48,577 bases of DNA from Ectothiorhodospiraceae bacterium (GTDB lineage Bacteria > Pseudomonadota > Gammaproteobacteria > Nitrococcales > Aquisalimonadaceae), in contig JAFIFV010000008.1 in NCBI GenBank assembly GCA_020831845.1, positions 1-48,577 of the forward strand, given 5' to 3'. How positions within the stretch are numbered: position 1 is the stretch's first letter; the number at the start of each line of letters is the position of its first letter. Below are positions 6,957-16,196 of this stretch, in pieces. Position numbers and translations under genes: made by a program. The notes under the pieces were generated by a model, which worked only from the letters and a program-made list of their open reading frames with translations, made no database searches and was not told the origin of the DNA.

Positions 6957-8627
6957 ATGGCTGCAGCGCACGAGGCATTCTGGCCACCGGGACTGCCAAA
7001 GGACGTGCCGTTACCGGACACCAGCCTGTATTTCAATCTTGAGGTGACCGCCGCACGGTACCCGGCCAAGCCGGCAACCATCTTCTACGGCGCGGTGCTG
7101 AGCTACGGTGAGTTGCTGCGCCAGGTGGATCAACTGGCGGGGTACCTACAGCAATGCTGCGGCGTCGGCCAGGGCGACCGCGTCCTTTTGTATTCCCAGA
7201 ATGCGCCTCAGTTCATCATCGGCTACTACGCCGTGTTGCGGGCCGGCGGCGTCGTGGTGCCGGCCAATCCCATGAGCATTACCGCCGAACTGCGGCATTA
7301 CCTGCTCGACAGCGGCGCCAGGACGGCGCTGGTTGCGCGGGAACTGCTTGAGCGCATTCTGCCCCTGCAACAGGACGGCACCGTCGAACACGTGGTGGTG
7401 CACACCTATTCCGACTATCTGGACAGCGATGCGGATATCCCCGCGCCGGAAGCGGTGACCCGGACCCACGAGGCCGTGCATCTGCCGCGGGTCACGGACT
7501 GGAACGCCGCGTTGGCCAGGGAGCTTGCGCCCGGTGAGCGCAAGCCGACAGCGGATGATCTGGCAGTGCTGGCCTATACCTCCGGGACTACCGGGCAGCC
7601 CAAGGGCTGCGTCCACAGCCATCGCACGGTGCTGAGCGCCGTTGCCTCGTCCCAGCTCTGGCGCCAGGGGCACCCGGCATCCACCACGCTGGCCGTGGCT
7701 CCGCTGTTCCACTTCCTGGGTATGCAGGGGGGCATGAACAACCCCATCTACAACGGCGCCAGTATCGCCCTGCTGCAACGTTGGGACCGGGATGCGGCCT
7801 TGCAGTTGATCGAGCGCAGCCGGGTGTACTCCTGGTCCGCGCCACCGGCCATGATCGTGGATTTCTTCGCCAACCCGGCCATCCGCGAGCACGACATTTC
7901 CAGCCTGCAGGTGCTGATGGGCGGCGGTGCGGCCATGCCGGAAGCGGTTTCCCGGCGCCTCAAGGACGACTACGGCATCCGTTTCAACGAGGCCTACGGC
8001 CTGACCGAGACCGCAGCGTTCATCCTGGGCAACCCGCTGCACCGGGGCAAGCGGCAGTGCCTGGGCGTTCCCACCTTCGGAGTCGATGCCCGTATCGTCG
8101 ATCCCGCGACGCTGGAGGAACTGCCCCAGGGCGAAGTGGGGGAACTGATCCTGGCCGGGCCGCAGGTCATGCTGCGCTACTGGAACAACGAGCAGGCCAC
8201 CGCCTCGGCCTTCATCGAACGCGCCGGCAGGCGTTTCCTGCGCACTGGCGATCTGGCCTGTGTGGACGAGGAAGGCTACTTCTTCATGAAGGACCGGCTG
8301 AAGCGGATGATCAACGTCTCCGGTTACAAGGTCTGGCCGGCGGAGGTGGAGAACATCATGTACGGCCATCCGGCCATCCATGAAGCCTGTGTCATTGGCA
8401 TGCCGGACGCCCGACAGGGCGAGTCGGTGAAGGTGGTGGCCGTGCTGCGGCCTGAACAGCAGGGCCAGGTCTCGGAGCAGGACATCATTGCCTGGTGCCG
8501 GGAGCACATGGCGGCCTACAAGGTTCCGCGCGTCGTGGAGTTCGCGGACAGCCTGCCGAAATCGGCCACCGGCAAGGTCCAGTGGCGGGAACTGCAGGAA
8601 GCGGAGCGGTCCCGGTCCGCGCCGTAG
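6957..8627 (+). CDS. AMP-forming acyl-CoA ligase
   Basis: A 556-residue ANL-superfamily ligase. The start at 6957 has GGAGGAG at good spacing; another ATG lies immediately before, at 6954. Core motifs: the P-loop AYTSGTTGQPKGCVHSH, NEAYGLTETAAF, the hinge region FLRTGDLACVDEEGYFFMKD with RLKRMINVSGYKVWPAE, and the catalytic lysine in PKSATGKVQW near the C-terminus. It activates a carboxylic acid via acyl-AMP to acyl-CoA in the cytoplasm; medium- or long-chain substrates are usual for this branch. It heads the 6957-14464 run of beta-oxidation genes and follows a TAXI receptor gene, the same pair as at 19913-22704. Confidence 0.88.
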   Translation: MAAAHEAFWPPGLPKDVPLPDTSLYFNLEVTAARYPAKPATIFYGAVLSYGELLRQVDQLAGYLQQCCGVGQGDRVLLYSQNAPQFIIGYYAVLRAGGVVVPANPMSITAELRHYLLDSGARTALVARELLERILPLQQDGTVEHVVVHTYSDYLDSDADIPAPEAVTRTHEAVHLPRVTDWNAALARELAPGERKPTADDLAVLAYTSGTTGQPKGCVHSHRTVLSAVASSQLWRQGHPASTTLAVAPLFHFLGMQGGMNNPIYNGASIALLQRWDRDAALQLIERSRVYSWSAPPAMIVDFFANPAIREHDISSLQVLMGGGAAMPEAVSRRLKDDYGIRFNEAYGLTETAAFILGNPLHRGKRQCLGVPTFGVDARIVDPATLEELPQGEVGELILAGPQVMLRYWNNEQATASAFIERAGRRFLRTGDLACVDEEGYFFMKDRLKRMINVSGYKVWPAEVENIMYGHPAIHEACVIGMPDARQGESVKVVAVLRPEQQGQVSEQDIIAWCREHMAAYKVPRVVEFADSLPKSATGKVQWRELQEAERSRSAP

Positions 8628-8711
8628 CCGGACGCGCCGGCCGACCGCCGCAGGATGATAGCCGGGACGTCCCAGGGCGGCCCGGTACCAGAACAACCGT
8701 GAGGAGACACG

Positions 8712-9497
8712 ATGGAAACCATCGACTTTACCGTGGAACAGGGGATTGCCTGGCTCACACTGAATCGTCCCGAGCGCAAGAATGCCCTGAACGAGACCAT
8801 GTCCGCCGAGATCACCCAGGTGGTGGCCGAGGTGCGCGACAACCCCGACATCCGCGTACTGGTGCTGCGGGGTGCCGGCGGTGACTTCTGCTCCGGTGGC
8901 GATATCCAGGGCATGAAGAGCATGGCTGGTGATCTGATGGCGCGCCGGGCGCGGATGAAGCGTATCCACGTCTGGGTGGAGCAGCTTATCAATCTGGACA
9001 AGCCGGTGATCGCCGCGGTGGACGGTGTTGCCTATGGCGCGGGGTTCGGCATGGCACTGGCCGCTGACTTCGTGCTGGCCACGCCGCAGGCGCGGTTCTG
9101 CATGGCCTTCATGAAGATCGGCCTGATCCCCGATTGTGCGGCGCTCTATACGCTGCCGCGGGTGGTGGGGCTGCAGCGCGCCAAGGAGATCATGTTCTCG
9201 GCGCGCGCCGTGGGTGCGCAGGAAGCCCTCCAGCTCGGCATCGTGCTGGAAATACACGAACGGGAGCAGATGGAGCAGCGTGTGAAGGTGCTGGCGGAAA
9301 GCATGCGCGGTGCCTCCAGCACCGCCTTCAGCATCGCCAAGCGCGGGCTCAACGGCGCCACGCTGAACGACTTGCAGACCATGCTGGAGATCGAGGCTGC
9401 CGGCCAGACCGTGGCCTTCGCCAGTTCCGAGCACCAGGAGGCTATCGACCGTTTCCTGAAGAAGGAGCCACCGCTGTTCAGCTGGCCGGAAGGCTGA
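8712..9497 (+). CDS. Crotonase-family isomerase/hydratase, PaaG-like
   Basis: A 261-residue crotonase-fold protein. The oxyanion-hole segments are GGDFCSGGDI (about residues 56-65) and AYGAGFG (107-113). The usual hydratase glutamate is replaced: the segment reads AFMKIGLIPD with D141, the pattern of PaaG-type delta3,delta2-enoyl-CoA / oxepin-CoA-forming isomerases. It therefore more likely shifts a double bond or acts on a ring-derived CoA ester than hydrates simple enoyl-CoA. GAGGAG precedes the ATG. It lies between the ligase and acyl-CoA dehydrogenase genes, all on the plus strand. Confidence 0.82.
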   Translation: METIDFTVEQGIAWLTLNRPERKNALNETMSAEITQVVAEVRDNPDIRVLVLRGAGGDFCSGGDIQGMKSMAGDLMARRARMKRIHVWVEQLINLDKPVIAAVDGVAYGAGFGMALAADFVLATPQARFCMAFMKIGLIPDCAALYTLPRVVGLQRAKEIMFSARAVGAQEALQLGIVLEIHEREQMEQRVKVLAESMRGASSTAFSIAKRGLNGATLNDLQTMLEIEAAGQTVAFASSEHQEAIDRFLKKEPPLFSWPEG

Positions 9498-9500
9498 CCT

Positions 9501-9567
9501 GTTCTGCCAAGCGGTTTGAGCGCAGCGGCCATTGTTACGCCGCGGCCGCGTTCGCAGACTCGGGTTC
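9501..9567 (+). repeat. About 70-bp intergenic element, copy 2
   Basis: GTTCTGCCAAGCGG through GCCATTGTTAC to CAGACTCGGG follows the crotonase stop codon and aligns with 6695-6765. It lies about 65 bases before the acyl-CoA dehydrogenase start. It could be a regulatory element or a small repeat; no hairpin dominates. Confidence 0.5.
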
Positions 9568-9631
9568 AGTGAAGCGCTGTTTGATTCTCGCGCTTCCCTG
9601 GCAGCAGATGTACAGACAACCAGAAGGTGCA

Positions 9632-10786
<1,155 letters not shown>

Positions 10787-10851
10787 ACCGTCTGTCCGCG
10801 GTCAGGGTTGATTACAACAACCGCCAGGGAAGGCAGGAGGAGACATCCGCA

Positions 10852-11661
10852 ATGTCGGAAATGTTCCCGGTCCGCGTCCCCGAAGCGGACGATGCGCCCT
10901 GTGTGACACAGGACTTCGGCGCGGTACGGCTGCTATTCATGAACAACCAGCGCCGCCGCAACGCGCTGTCGATGGAACTGCGCGAGCATATGCAGCGGGC
11001 CATGGCCGAGGCGATCGACGACCCCGCGGTTCGGGCCATCGTGCTGACCGGCGCCGGCGGCTACTTCTCCGCCGGTGGCGATATCACTTCCATGACCGAA
11101 CTCAATGCCGTGGCCGGCCGGCCACGCATGCAGCGGGTTCACAATCTGGTCCGTCAGCTCTACAACGGACCGAAGCCGGTGGTGGCCGCCGTCGAAGGCG
11201 GGGCTGTGGGTGCGGGGCTCTCCCTGGCGGCGGCCTGCGACATCATCGTCGGCGCCAGCGATGCCCGGTTCGGTGCGCCCTTCAACCGCATCGGCGCCAT
11301 GCCCGACCTGGGCCTGCTGTTCACGTTGCCGGGCCGTATCGGCATGGGGCGCACCCGGCTGCTGGCCATGACCGGCCGCATCCTCGATGCCGCCACGGCC
11401 GAGCAGTGGGGGCTGCTGGATGTCCCCGTGGAGGCAGGCACAGCGGTGCAGACTGCCCTGGAAATCGCCGGTCAGATCGCCGACGGCCCGCCGTTGGCCC
11501 ACACCATGACCAAACAGCTGCTGGGACGGTTGCCGTTGTCCTGTGACGAATTCCTGGCCGCCGAGGCGGATGCCCAGGCGCTACTGTTCTCCACAGAGGA
11601 TTTCGCCGAGGGCAGGGATGCATTCCTGCAACGGCGGCAGCCCAGATTCACCGGCAGATAG
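10852..11661 (+). CDS. Enoyl-CoA hydratase/isomerase family protein, PaaG-like
   Basis: A 269-residue crotonase. Oxyanion segments are GGYFSAGGDI (about 69-78) and GGAVGAGLSL. As in the crotonase at 8712, the hydratase glutamate is missing and the PaaG-like aspartate is present (RIGAMPD, D152), so isomerase chemistry is likely. GGAGGAG stands upstream of the ATG at 10852. The two crotonases are only distantly similar outside the motifs, so they probably act on different intermediates. It lies between the acyl-CoA dehydrogenase and racemase genes in the same run. Confidence 0.82.
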   Translation: MSEMFPVRVPEADDAPCVTQDFGAVRLLFMNNQRRRNALSMELREHMQRAMAEAIDDPAVRAIVLTGAGGYFSAGGDITSMTELNAVAGRPRMQRVHNLVRQLYNGPKPVVAAVEGGAVGAGLSLAAACDIIVGASDARFGAPFNRIGAMPDLGLLFTLPGRIGMGRTRLLAMTGRILDAATAEQWGLLDVPVEAGTAVQTALEIAGQIADGPPLAHTMTKQLLGRLPLSCDEFLAAEADAQALLFSTEDFAEGRDAFLQRRQPRFTGR

Positions 11662-11744
11662 CCGCCGCGGCTTGCCGCCGGCAGCAAAACCACAATGACA
11701 GCAGGTGCCGCCCTTGAGGGCGGGCGACAACGAGGAGCAAATGC

Positions 11745-12878
11745 GTGGGACCGTTGCAAGGCATTCGCATCATCGAGATCCAGGGGCTGGGGCCGGCACC
11801 CTTCGCCGGCATGATGCTGGCCGACATGGGCGCCGAGGTCATTTCCGTGACCCGTCCCGGGAACGTCGGCCGCGATAACGGCCCGGTGCAGATCAGCGAG
11901 CGCGGCAAGCGTTCCGTGGCGCTGGACCTGAAGAGCAGCCGCGGCGTCGAATTGCTGATGAAGCTCGCCGATAATGCCGACGCGCTGATCGAGGGCTTCC
12001 GCCCCGGCGTTGCGGAACGTCTCGGTTTCGGCCCGGAACAGTGCCAGGCCCGCAACCCGCGCCTGGTCTATGGTCGCATGACCGGCTGGGGCCAGACCGG
12101 CCCGCTGGCGCAGGCCGCCGGCCATGACATCAACTACATTTCCCTGTCCGGCGCACTCCACGCCATCGGCCGCAAAGGCGAGCGGCCGATTCCGCCGCTG
12201 AACCTGGTGGGCGATTTCGGTGGCGGCGGCATGCTGCTGGCCTTCGGCGTCACCTGCGCGCTGCTGGAGGCTCAGCGCTCCGGCCAGGGCGAGGTGGTGG
12301 ATGCATCCATGGTCGAGGGTTCGGCGCTGCTGATGAGCATGATGTACGCGTTCAAGGCAGGCGGGGCATGGAAGGACGATCGGGGCAGCAACATGCTGGA
12401 CGGCGCCGCGCATTTCTACGACACCTACGAGACCAGCGACGGCAAGTACGTGTCCATCGGTTCCATCGAACCGCAGTTCTACAGCCTGCTGATGGAAAAG
12501 ACCGGGCTCAGCGCCGAGGAACTGGGCAATCAGCGCGACCCGCGCTCCTGGCCGGAAGCCAAGGAATGCCTGGCCGCCGTGTTCCGCACCCGGACACGGG
12601 ACGAATGGTGCACGCTGATGGAAGGCACGGACGTCTGTTTCGCTCCCGTGCTGTCCATGGGCGAGGCACCGGACCATCCGCACAACCGCGAGCGGCGCAG
12701 CTTTCTGGATCTGGACGGACTGGTGCAGCCGGCGCCGGCGCCGCGGTTCAGCCGCAATGCTCCCGAGGTGGCGCATGCGCCCCGCGAGGCCGGTGCCGAT
12801 ACGCTGGCGGTGCTGAAGGAACTGGGCCTCGACGACGGCTCGCTGGATACGCTCAGGGCCGAGGGTGTGATCGCCTGA
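11745..12878 (+). CDS. Alpha-methylacyl-CoA racemase
   Basis: A 377-residue CaiB-superfamily member with the racemase signature: H127 ([13 protein letters not shown]), D157 ([10 protein letters not shown]) and E242 (GSIEPQFY). These match the His126/Asp156/Glu241 set of the mycobacterial enzyme with an offset of one. It interconverts (R)- and (S)-2-methylacyl-CoA so that beta-oxidation of methyl-branched acids, isoprenoid acids or sterol side chains can proceed. The start is GTG, supported by GAGGAG eight bases upstream; the nearby ATG at 11741 is out of frame. Its presence is the best single clue that the 6957-14464 cluster handles methyl-branched substrates. Confidence 0.9.
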   Translation: MGPLQGIRIIEIQGLGPAPFAGMMLADMGAEVISVTRPGNVGRDNGPVQISERGKRSVALDLKSSRGVELLMKLADNADALIEGFRPGVAERLGFGPEQCQARNPRLVYGRMTGWGQTGPLAQAAGHDINYISLSGALHAIGRKGERPIPPLNLVGDFGGGGMLLAFGVTCALLEAQRSGQGEVVDASMVEGSALLMSMMYAFKAGGAWKDDRGSNMLDGAAHFYDTYETSDGKYVSIGSIEPQFYSLLMEKTGLSAEELGNQRDPRSWPEAKECLAAVFRTRTRDEWCTLMEGTDVCFAPVLSMGEAPDHPHNRERRSFLDLDGLVQPAPAPRFSRNAPEVAHAPREAGADTLAVLKELGLDDGSLDTLRAEGVIA

Positions 12879-12916
12879 GCCACCGCCACACGGAGTTCGC
12901 CAAGGGGGAATAGGGA

Positions 12917-14464
12917 ATGCCACACATTCAAGCTTGGGCGGAGCGCTTTCCCGACAAGACCGCCTACCTGTTTCCGCAGACCGGGGATCGCCTCAGCTAC
13001 GCCGACCTGGACCGGCGTTCCCGGTGCATGGCCTGGTGGCTGGTGGAGCAGCAGGGCCTGGAGGCGGGCGATCACATCGCCTTGCTGATGGAAAACCGGG
13101 TGGAGCTGTTCGAGATCGCCTGGGCGGCCGTGCGTGCCGGTGTGTACTTCACCGTGATCAGCACGCATCTGAAGGCTGGGGAGGTGGCATATATCCTGGA
13201 GAACAGCGAATGCCGGCTGTTCATCGCCAGTGCTCGCCAGGCCGAGGTGGCGAAAGCCGCGCTGGCGCAGACCGCCAACCGGAACATCGCCAGCTTCTCC
13301 GTCGACCGCGACGGCAGCCTGCCGTTTCCCGATCTGCGTGACAGCGTCTCCCGGACGAGGGACCGGCAGGAGCTGCCCCGCCGCCCGGCGGGCCGCGATC
13401 TGCTGTATTCCTCTGGTACCACGGGCCTGCCCAAGGGGGTAGCCAAACCGCTGGTGCCGTTCGAACAGCGGCACGAGGTGGCGCCGGAAGTGGCCTCCTG
13501 GCGTAGCCGGTTCGGATTCGATGCGGAGACCGTCTACCTATCGCCAGCCCCGCTCTACCATGCGGCACCCTTGCGCTACTGCATGTGGACCGTGGAGGCC
13601 GGCGGCAGCGCAGTCGTGCTCAACCGCTTCGACCCGCACGATGCCCTGCAGGCCATCGAGGCCCACGGTGTGACCCATAGCCAGTGGGTGCCCACCATGT
13701 TCATCCGCATGCTGGATCTGCCGGAGGCGGAACGCCGGCGCCATGATCTGTCGAGCCTGCGCGTGGCCATACATGCCGCCGCGCCCTGCCCGGTACACGT
13801 AAAGCAGCGGATGATCGACTGGTGGGGGCCGATCATCTGGGAATACTACGCGGGCTCCGAAGGCGTCGGTGTCACCACGATCAACTCGCACGACTGGCTG
13901 CGCAGGCCCGGTTCCGTGGGCAAGGCAGTGCTCGGCGAGCTGCGCGTTCTGGACGAGCAGGGCCGGGAGCTGCTGCCGGGCGAGGTGGGCACGGTGTATT
14001 TCGCTGGCGGGCCGACCTTCGAGTACTTCAACGAACCGGAGAAGACTCGCAGCGTCTACCTGGAGGGCATGGCCACCTACGGTGACCTGGGCCACGTGGA
14101 TGAGGAAGGCTTCCTGTTCCTCAGCGACCGCCGGTCCGATCTGATCATCTCGGGCGGGGTCAACATCTACCCGCAGGAAATCGAAAGCGCGCTACTGCAG
14201 CATGACGCGGTGGCGGACTGCGCGGTTATCGGCGTGCCCAATGCTGAATTCGGCGAAGAGGTGAAGGCCTGCGTGCGGCTGCACCAGGGCTGGAAGCCCT
14301 CTCCGGAACTGGAAGAGGCGCTGATCGTGTTCTGCCGGGAACGGCTGTCCAACGTGAAATGCCCGCGCACCGTGGATTTCCTCGATGAGCTGCCGCGGCT
14401 GGAAAACGGCAAACTGCCGAGACGGCTGCTGAAGGATCGCTACCGGCAGCAGTCCCCCGCCTGA
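12917..14464 (+). CDS. AMP-forming acyl-CoA ligase
   Basis: A 515-residue ANL ligase. P-loop LLYSSGTTGLPKGV, IWEYYAGSEG in place of the YGxTE motif, hinge YGDLGHVDEEGFLFLSDR, SGGVNIYPQEIE, and a C-terminal lysine in LENGKLPRR. The YAGSEG form and the AKPL after the P-loop recall ligases of the FadD3/FadD4 type acting on unusual acids (tentative). It starts 38 bases after the racemase gene, so it is probably co-transcribed and supplies the branched or cyclic acyl-CoA. It is the last gene of the plus-strand run. Confidence 0.85.
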   Translation: MPHIQAWAERFPDKTAYLFPQTGDRLSYADLDRRSRCMAWWLVEQQGLEAGDHIALLMENRVELFEIAWAAVRAGVYFTVISTHLKAGEVAYILENSECRLFIASARQAEVAKAALAQTANRNIASFSVDRDGSLPFPDLRDSVSRTRDRQELPRRPAGRDLLYSSGTTGLPKGVAKPLVPFEQRHEVAPEVASWRSRFGFDAETVYLSPAPLYHAAPLRYCMWTVEAGGSAVVLNRFDPHDALQAIEAHGVTHSQWVPTMFIRMLDLPEAERRRHDLSSLRVAIHAAAPCPVHVKQRMIDWWGPIIWEYYAGSEGVGVTTINSHDWLRRPGSVGKAVLGELRVLDEQGRELLPGEVGTVYFAGGPTFEYFNEPEKTRSVYLEGMATYGDLGHVDEEGFLFLSDRRSDLIISGGVNIYPQEIESALLQHDAVADCAVIGVPNAEFGEEVKACVRLHQGWKPSPELEEALIVFCRERLSNVKCPRTVDFLDELPRLENGKLPRRLLKDRYRQQSPA

Positions 14465-14482
14465 CCTCTGTTGTTGCTCCTG

Positions 14483-14521
14483 CCCCCGAAGCCTGTTTCC
14501 CCGCCGGTTTCGGGGGGGGGG
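14483..14521 (+). terminator. Hairpin ending in a ten-G run
   Basis: CCCCCGAA (14483-14490) pairs with TTCGGGGG (14509-14516), extended inward by GCC/GGT pairs. The right arm runs into ten consecutive G bases (14512-14521). It lies 19 bases after the ligase stop and about 130 bases before putP. It is probably a transcript end; T-rich sequence is lacking. Confidence 0.45.
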
Positions 14522-14651
14522 CACCAAGCGAGGTTGTTTCCGCGTTGGAAGCGACCGCGCAGATGCCTGCTACCTTTCCATAAAGACCGAGTTCCATCCG
14601 TGCCCGGCCGGCGCTGGTTCAATAACGTCGAACAAGAAAGGAAGGCTGCCA

Positions 14652-16109
14652 ATGGATATGCCCCTCCCCACGCTCGTAACGTTTGCCCTCTATCTGGTGT
14701 TGATGCTGGTCCTTGGTTTTGCCGCCTACCGCATGACCAGCGACCTCTCCGACTACGTACTGGGCGGTCGCCGTCTAGGCCCCGGTGTTGCGGCGCTGAG
14801 CGCGGGGGCCTCAGACATGAGCGGCTGGCTGCTGCTGGGTCTGCCGGGGGCGGTGTATGCCTCCGGGCTCAGTGAACTGTGGATTGGCGTCGGCCTTGTC
14901 GCCGGCGCGTTCATCAACTGGTCGTTCGTGGCCGCGCGGCTGCGCCGCTTCACCGAGCGCGCCAAGGATTCGCTGACCATCCCGGATTACCTGGAGAACC
15001 GCTTCGCCGATCATTCCCGCGTGCTGCGCGTGATCTCCGCCGTGGTCATCCTCATTTTCTTCACGCTGTACATATCGGCCGGCCTGGTGGGCGGTGGGTT
15101 GCTGTTCCAGAGCTCCTTTGACATGGAGTACCGGACCGCACTGTTCGTCGGGGCCCTGGTCATCATTTCCTACACCTTCCTCGGCGGTTTCCTGGCGGTG
15201 AGCTGGACGGACTTCTTCCAGGGTATCCTGATGTTCCTGACGCTGCTGGTGGTGCCGATGTTCGTCGTGGTGCTGTTCGGCGGCTGGGGTGATGTCCAGA
15301 GCGAGGTCAGGGCCATTGATCCCGGCCACACCCGCGTCCTTCAGGGCATGACGGCGCTGGGCATGATTTCGCTGCTGGCCTGGGGGCTGGGCTATTTCGG
15401 CCAGCCGCACATCCTGGCCCGGTTCATGGCGATACGTTCCGAGCATGATGTGCCGAAGGCCACCGCGATTGGCATGAGCTGGATGATTCTGGCGCTGATC
15501 GGCGCCGTGGCGACAGGGTACATGGGTATCGCCTATTTCGCCGATGCGCCCCTCGAGGACAGCGAAACCGTCCTCATCGAGCTGATCCGGGCGCTGTTCA
15601 ACCCCTGGGTGGCCGGTGTGCTGATGGCCGCCATTCTTGCGGCGATCATGAGCACCATCGATTCGCAGTTGCTGGTGTCCGCAAGTGCGCTCACCAACGA
15701 TTTCTACAAGGGCTTCCTGCGACCGGAGGCCTCGGACGTCGAACTGGTCTGGATCAGCCGGGGTGCCGTGGTGGCGGTATCCATCGTGGCACTGCTGTTG
15801 GCGCTGAACCCGGAGGCCGGCGTGCTGGACCTGGTGGCCTATGCCTGGGGGGGCTTCGGTGCCGCCTTCGGCCCGGTCATCATCCTGTCGCTGTACTGGT
15901 CGGGAATGACGCGCAACGGCGCCCTGGCAGGCATGGTTGTCGGTGCCGTCACGGTCATCGTGTGGAACCGGCTGTCCGGCGGCTGGTTCGACGTCTACGA
16001 GATACTGCCGGGCTTCATCCTGGCCACGCTGGCCATCGTGCTGGTCAGCCGCTTCGGCGGCGACCCCTCGCCGGAGGCCCGGGAGCAGTTCGAGGCGGCG
16101 CGGCGCTAG
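14652..16109 (+). CDS. putP: Sodium/proline symporter
   Basis: A 485-residue solute:sodium symporter with about 13 hydrophobic segments. The first segments (LVTFALYLVLMLVLGFAAYR, then DYVLGGRRLGPGVAALSAGASDMSGWLLLGLPG) are the classical PutP N-terminus that carries Na+ and proline ligands. The middle GYFGQPHILARFMAI and AILAAIMSTIDSQLLVSASAL also fit. It imports L-proline with Na+ at the inner membrane. GGAAGG precedes the ATG. It converges with the putA gene across a shared hairpin, so import and breakdown of proline are side by side. Pantothenate or related SSS specificity is unlikely given the neighbour. Confidence 0.93.
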   Translation: MDMPLPTLVTFALYLVLMLVLGFAAYRMTSDLSDYVLGGRRLGPGVAALSAGASDMSGWLLLGLPGAVYASGLSELWIGVGLVAGAFINWSFVAARLRRFTERAKDSLTIPDYLENRFADHSRVLRVISAVVILIFFTLYISAGLVGGGLLFQSSFDMEYRTALFVGALVIISYTFLGGFLAVSWTDFFQGILMFLTLLVVPMFVVVLFGGWGDVQSEVRAIDPGHTRVLQGMTALGMISLLAWGLGYFGQPHILARFMAIRSEHDVPKATAIGMSWMILALIGAVATGYMGIAYFADAPLEDSETVLIELIRALFNPWVAGVLMAAILAAIMSTIDSQLLVSASALTNDFYKGFLRPEASDVELVWISRGAVVAVSIVALLLALNPEAGVLDLVAYAWGGFGAAFGPVIILSLYWSGMTRNGALAGMVVGAVTVIVWNRLSGGWFDVYEILPGFILATLAIVLVSRFGGDPSPEAREQFEAARR

Positions 16110-16110
16110 G

Positions 16111-16140
16111 GCAGCGTGAATACTTCAGCGCTTCCCTAGG
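16111..16140 (-). repeat. Terminal fragment of the MITE-like family
   Basis: CGTGAATACTTCAGCGCTTC (16115-16134) followed by CCTAGG is one end of the 3046-3145 element, beginning two bases after the putP stop codon. No partner end is visible, so this is a remnant or a solo end. Confidence 0.6.
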
Positions 16141-16146
16141 GGGACA

Positions 16147-16184
16147 ATGGCCAATTCTCTGAAGCGGACATGAGAATTGGCCAT
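16147..16184. terminator. Bidirectional terminator between putP and putA
   Basis: ATGGCCAATTCTC (16147-16159) is perfectly inverted as GAGAATTGGCCAT (16172-16184) with a 12-base loop. It lies 37 bases after the putP stop and 12 bases after the putA stop on the other strand, a position suited to ending both messages. Confidence 0.7.
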
Positions 16185-16196
16185 GCTTTCCCTACC

